From Gammaproteobacteria bacterium (GTDB lineage Bacteria; Pseudomonadota; Gammaproteobacteria; Steroidobacterales; Steroidobacteraceae), in contig DAHUXE010000184.1 of the NCBI GenBank assembly GCA_027307325.1, positions 1 through 32,991 on the forward strand: 32,991 nt of DNA. Direction: 5' to 3'. Below, piece by piece: positions 29,845-32,991 of this stretch; positions within the stretch are counted from its first letter, which is position 1, and every line of letters begins with the position of its first letter. The position numbers and the translations under genes are program-made. Under the pieces are notes generated by a model. That model ran no database searches, was not told the origin of the DNA, and was given only the letters and a program-made list of their open reading frames with translations.

Positions 29845-31419
29845 ATGGACCAGCAGCCCCAGACGAGCCAGCCGGCGCGCGCACGTCGCCCGAGCGGCCG
29901 CGACGCCAAGATCGCCGCGCGCACCGCGCGGAGCCTCGCGTTCGTTCCCTACATCACGCGCAACATTCCCTGCTACGAAGTCCTCTCCGCCGAGGGCCTC
30001 GAGCTGCTGGAGCGCAACGCCGACACCATCCTGCAGGAGGTCGGCATCGATTTCCGCGACGACGCCGAGTCGCTCGAGCTGTGGAAGGACGCGGGCGCCG
30101 ACGTGCAGGGTGAGCGCGTGCGCTTTCCGCGCGGCATGTGCCGGGAGATCGTGCGCCGCTCGGCGCCCGGGGAATTCACCCAGCACGCACGCAACCCGGC
30201 GCGCAGCGTGGTGATCGGCGGCAACCGCACCGTGTTTGCCCCGGCCTACGGCTCACCGTTCGTGCGCAACCTCGACGAAGGGCGGCGCTACGCACGCATC
30301 GAGGACTTCCGCAACTTCGTCAAGCTCGCGTATCTCGCGAACTCGCTGCATCACTCGGGCGGCACCATCTGCGAGCCCGTCGACCTGCCGGTCAACAAGC
30401 GGCATTTCGACATGGTGTACAGCCACATGAAGTACAGCGACAAGCCCTACATGGGCTCGGTGACCCATCCCGAGCGGGCGCGCGACACGATCGAGATGAC
30501 GCGCATCCTTTTCGGGGACAACTTCACCGATCCCGGCACCGGCAAGCCCCGCACCTGCATCACGAGCCTCATCAACGCCAACTCGCCCCTCACCTGGGAC
30601 GCGACCATGCTCGGGGCGCTGAAGACCTACGCGCGCGCCAACCAGGCGACGGTGGTCACGCCGTTCATCCTCGCCGGCGCCATGTCGCCGGTCACGGTCG
30701 CCGGTACCGCCGCGCAGACGCTCGCCGAAGCGCTCGCCGGCATGGCGCTCGCGCAGCTGGTGAATCCGGGCGCGCCGGTGATCCTCGGCAGCTTCGCCTC
30801 CTCGCTCTCGATGCAGTCGGGGGCGCCGACCTTCGGCACTCCCGAGCCCGCGCTGGTGCTGTACGTGATGGCAGCTCTGGCGCGGCGTCTCGGCGTGCCG
30901 TTCCGCTCCGGCGGCGCGCTGTGCGCCTCGAAGATCCCGGATGCGCAGGCGGCCTACGAGTCGGCGAACACCTTGATCCCGACCTGCCTCGGCGGCGTCA
31001 ATTTCGTGCTGCACACCGCCGGCTGGCTGGAGGGTGGCCTCGCCATGGGCTACGAGAAGTTCGTCATGGACGTCGACCAGGCCGGCATGATGCACACGCT
31101 GCTCGCGGGGGTCGATCTCTCCGAGAACGGCCAGGCGCTCGATGCGATCCGCGAGGTGGGGCCCGGCAAGCATTTCCTCGGCTGCGCCCACACGCAGGCG
31201 AATTTCCAGACGGCGTTCTACCGCTCGCCGCTCGCCGACAACAACAGCGTCGAGCAGTGGGAGGCGGAGGGCGCCAGGGACATGATCCAGCGCGCCAACG
31301 CCCTGTGGAAGAAGCAGCTCGAGGAGTACGAGGCGCCACCTCTCGACCCGGCAGTGGACGAGGCGCTGCTCGACTACATGAATCGGCGCAAGGCGTCGTT
31401 TCCCGACTCGAACGTGTAG
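29845..31419 (+). CDS. MttB-family methyltransferase without pyrrolysine
   Basis: The protein is 524 aa from the ATG at 29845 (AGGATAAG upstream); upstream in-frame sequence from 29773 is unlike protein. It is a member of the trimethylamine methyltransferase family (TIM barrel), with GIDFRDDAESLELWKDAGADV, GTICEPVDLPVNKRHF, TSLINANSPLTWDATML and GAPVILGSF. True TMA methyltransferases have an in-frame amber codon for pyrrolysine; here the frame is uninterrupted. Non-Pyl members such as the glycine betaine enzyme MtgB demethylate quaternary amines onto a corrinoid protein. No corrinoid protein or activating gene is in the window, so the methyl acceptor and substrate are unknown. Confidence 0.88.
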   Translation: MDQQPQTSQPARARRPSGRDAKIAARTARSLAFVPYITRNIPCYEVLSAEGLELLERNADTILQEVGIDFRDDAESLELWKDAGADVQGERVRFPRGMCREIVRRSAPGEFTQHARNPARSVVIGGNRTVFAPAYGSPFVRNLDEGRRYARIEDFRNFVKLAYLANSLHHSGGTICEPVDLPVNKRHFDMVYSHMKYSDKPYMGSVTHPERARDTIEMTRILFGDNFTDPGTGKPRTCITSLINANSPLTWDATMLGALKTYARANQATVVTPFILAGAMSPVTVAGTAAQTLAEALAGMALAQLVNPGAPVILGSFASSLSMQSGAPTFGTPEPALVLYVMAALARRLGVPFRSGGALCASKIPDAQAAYESANTLIPTCLGGVNFVLHTAGWLEGGLAMGYEKFVMDVDQAGMMHTLLAGVDLSENGQALDAIREVGPGKHFLGCAHTQANFQTAFYRSPLADNNSVEQWEAEGARDMIQRANALWKKQLEEYEAPPLDPAVDEALLDYMNRRKASFPDSNV

Positions 31420-31437
31420 TTTGAAATTGCTCGGGAT

Positions 31438-31531
31438 CGGCACGTCCCTGTGCCGCCCCTCGCGCCGCGTGCGAAAGGCGTGACTTTCGCCCGCGGCTCG
31501 CCGCCTGCGGCGGCGGGCATATCCCTATGCC
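31438..31531. repeat. REP-like pair of related hairpins between two genes
   Basis: GGCACGTCCCTGTGCC (31439-31454) and GGCATATCCCTATGCC (31516-31531) are the same 16-mer apart from three bases. Two of the changes compensate each other in the stem (C-G to T-A), and the TCCCT core is kept. Between them lie GCGAAAG/CTTTCGC (31471-31477 with 31484-31490) and a GCCGC/GCGGC stem. Two palindromes with a conserved loop about 60 bases apart fit a REP-like or REPIN element. The element fills most of the 180-base gap between the MttB-type and Gfo/Idh genes. Confidence 0.55.
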
Positions 31532-31586
31532 TTCACCGCGAATTCATGCCTCGCGGGGTGGTGCGGGCACTAGCGGCGAAATGCGC

Positions 31587-31592
31587 TAGCAT
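31587..31592 (+). promoter_or_regulatory. -10-like box just before the Gfo/Idh/MocA gene
   Basis: TAGCAT ends seven bases before the ATG at 31600, the same geometry as before the PQQ dehydrogenase gene, so the mRNA could be leaderless. No ribosome binding site is seen before this ATG, which fits. No clear -35 box. Confidence 0.35.
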
Positions 31593-31599
31593 TCGTCCG

Positions 31600-32757
31600 A
31601 TGTGCCCGACGCCCACGTCCTCCCCCCCTGAGCGCCGCCTGCGGGCCGGCATCGTGGGCGGCGGGCGCGGCGCCTTCATCGGCTCGGTGCACCGCCTGGC
31701 CGCCGAGCTCGACGGGCAGGCGCTGGTCGTCGCCGGCGCCATGTCCTCGCGGCCGGAGATCGCGCGCTCGAGCGCCGCGGAGTGGTTTCTCGAGCGCGCC
31801 TATACCTCCTACGAGGAGATGGCACGCGCCGAGTCGGCCGATGCCAACGGCATCGACTTCGTAATCGTCGCGGCGCCGAATCACCTGCACTGCCCGGTCG
31901 CGCGGGCCTTTCTCGGGGCCGATATCCACGTGATCTGCGACAAGCCGCTCGCGCTCAACGTCGCCGAGGGAGAGGAGCTGGTGCGGCTCGTCGAAGCGGG
32001 CACCACGCTGTTCGCACTCACCCACAACTACACCGGCTATCCCGCGGTGCGCGAAGCGCGCGCGCTGGTGCAGGGCGGGCAGCTCGGCGAGCTGCGCAAG
32101 GTGCTGGTCGAGTACACGCAGGACTGGCTCATGGAGCCCCTCGAGCGCGCCGGCAACCGCCAAGCCGAGTGGCGCACCGACCCGGCGCGCGCCGGGCTTG
32201 CGGGCGCGGTCGGCGACATCGGCACGCACGCGGCCAACCTGCTCGAGTTCGTGACCGCCCGGCGCATCGAGGCGGTGTGCGCGGATCTAACCTCCTTCGT
32301 TGCGGGGCGGCGGCTCGACGACGACGCCAACATGCTGGTGCGGCTCGAGGGCGGCGCCAAGGGAACGCTCACGTGCTCGCAGATCGCCTGCGGGGATGAG
32401 AACCGGCTGTCGCTGCGCGTATACGGAACGCGCGCCGGGCTCGAGTGGCACCAGCACGAGCCCAACACGCTCGTCTTCAAGCCCGCTGGCAGGCCCTGGG
32501 AGCTGCGCCGCACGGGGCAAGCGTACCTGAGCGCACCCGCACGGGAGGCGACCCGCATTCCGGCCGGCCACCCCGAGGGGTATCTCGAGGCGTTTGCGAA
32601 CGTCTACCGCGCCTTCATCGAAGACGTGCGCCGCGTCGGCCGCGGCGAGCCGCCGCGGCGAGATTATCCGGGCGTGGAAGACGGTCTGCGCGGCCTGCGC
32701 TTCATCGAGCAGGCAGTCGCGAGCTCGCGCGCCGGGTCGGCCTGGATGCGCCTATAG
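31600..32757 (+). CDS. Gfo/Idh/MocA family oxidoreductase
   Basis: The protein is 385 aa from the ATG at 31600; the frame is open back to 31450 but those residues come from the hairpin repeat and are unlikely to be coding. It has an N-terminal Rossmann domain (AGIVGGGRGAFIG), VIVAAPNHLH, the active-site Lys in CDKPLALN (K115; usually EKP), and GDIGTHAANL (D206, H210) in the catalytic domain. Family members oxidise or reduce sugars, inositols and related compounds with NAD(P). It is 18 bases upstream of a nucleoside-symporter-type gene, which suggests use of an imported sugar or nucleoside. Confidence 0.9.
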   Translation: MCPTPTSSPPERRLRAGIVGGGRGAFIGSVHRLAAELDGQALVVAGAMSSRPEIARSSAAEWFLERAYTSYEEMARAESADANGIDFVIVAAPNHLHCPVARAFLGADIHVICDKPLALNVAEGEELVRLVEAGTTLFALTHNYTGYPAVREARALVQGGQLGELRKVLVEYTQDWLMEPLERAGNRQAEWRTDPARAGLAGAVGDIGTHAANLLEFVTARRIEAVCADLTSFVAGRRLDDDANMLVRLEGGAKGTLTCSQIACGDENRLSLRVYGTRAGLEWHQHEPNTLVFKPAGRPWELRRTGQAYLSAPAREATRIPAGHPEGYLEAFANVYRAFIEDVRRVGRGEPPRRDYPGVEDGLRGLRFIEQAVASSRAGSAWMRL

Positions 32758-32775
32758 GCGGGAGCGACGACAGCC

Positions 32776-32991
32776 ATGAGCTCCGTTACGCGGGCGCGCC
32801 TGTGCGCCATGATGTTCCTCGAGTTCTTCATCTGGGGCGGCTGGTTCGTCACCATGGGGAGCTATCTGGCCGCGAATCTGCACGCGAGCGGAGCGCAGAC
32901 CGGGCTCGCCTACGGCACTCAGGCCTGGGGCGCAATCATCGCCCCGTTCGTCGTCGGGCTGGTCGCCGACCGTTACTTCAACGCCGAGCGG
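32776..32991 (+). CDS. Nucleoside:H+ symporter-type MFS protein (3' part outside the window)
   Basis: The first 72 residues from the ATG at 32776 (GGGAG upstream) run to the window edge. They show the pattern FLEFFIWGGWFVTMGSYL, then TQAWGAIIAPFVVGLVADRYF and NAER, characteristic of NupG/XapB-like transporters and their relatives in proteobacterial sugar loci. The first two membrane helices are present. It is 18 bases after the Gfo/Idh/MocA gene and probably co-transcribed. Confidence 0.85.
   Translation, partial: MSSVTRARLCAMMFLEFFIWGGWFVTMGSYLAANLHASGAQTGLAYGTQAWGAIIAPFVVGLVADRYFNAER

Noticed and set aside
29845-31419. Pyrrolysine-containing trimethylamine methyltransferase
   Set aside because: No in-frame TAG occurs before the real stop, so it belongs to the non-Pyl branch.
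31450-31599. N-terminal extension of the Gfo/Idh/MocA protein
   Set aside because: These codons lie in the hairpin repeat, and the Rossmann domain begins normally 15-20 residues after the ATG at 31600.

Overview
The window is strongly GC-rich chromosomal DNA, very densely packed with genes. It most resembles an environmental gammaproteobacterium of the Xanthomonadales/Steroidobacteraceae/Nevskiales type; this is inference from gene content. The supporting signs are a tRNA-Ser with its CCA end encoded, a UrcA-family protein, a FlgO/TolB-like plus TPR membrane protein with the N-terminus usual in that group, an alpha-amino-acid ester hydrolase and many S9/S15 peptidases. No phage, insertion sequence, CRISPR array or rRNA was seen. 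Many genes overlap by four bases (ATGA, GTGA or TTGA) and several start with GTG or TTG.

Region by region. 1-2900 holds the tail of a membrane protein, a small exported protein, a ParBc_2-type ParB-like protein, a coiled-coil hypothetical protein, tRNA-Ser(UGA), a UrcA protein and a small membrane protein. An imperfect direct repeat of about 50 bp flanks the coiled-coil gene. It suggests that gene was inserted between a parB-like gene and the tRNA. 3119-4210 holds a fumarylacetoacetate-hydrolase-family enzyme and a DUF3307 membrane protein.

4238-9489 (minus strand) is a four-gene signalling operon: a membrane hybrid histidine kinase with two receivers, two paralogous stand-alone receivers, and an unusual protein joining DHp-like phosphoacceptor segments (no ATPase domain), a receiver and a class III nucleotide cyclase. 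The layout suggests a phosphorelay that ends in cyclic-nucleotide synthesis. A TPR membrane protein with a good sigma70-type promoter diverges from it.

11690-20185 (plus strand) looks like one long transcription unit: a PQQ dehydrogenase, a cytochrome c lipoprotein, a trehalase, a FucP-like sugar transporter, a prolyl oligopeptidase, a HutD/Ves-family protein and an SDR oxidoreductase. The first two would pass electrons from a periplasmic alcohol or sugar to the respiratory chain; the next two suggest trehalose/hexose uptake and use. It converges on a minus-strand set (pirin, OsmC, TMEM175-like channel).

22195-25644 (plus) is an acyl-CoA synthetase, MauE-like and MauD-like proteins without methylamine dehydrogenase subunits nearby, and an O-methyltransferase, all translationally coupled. 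25638-26357 (minus) is an AlaX-type editing protein, divergent from a PhzF protein, a membrane protein and an S15 hydrolase whose active-site residue numbers match those recalled for Xanthomonas alpha-amino-acid ester hydrolase. 29845 to the end holds a non-pyrrolysine MttB-family methyltransferase, a REP-like hairpin pair, a Gfo/Idh/MocA oxidoreductase and the start of a nucleoside:H+ symporter-type MFS protein.

The best candidates for something new are the DHp-DHp-REC-cyclase phosphorelay, the parB/tRNA duplication scar, and the orphan MauED set. All functions are read by eye from motifs; no database search was possible.
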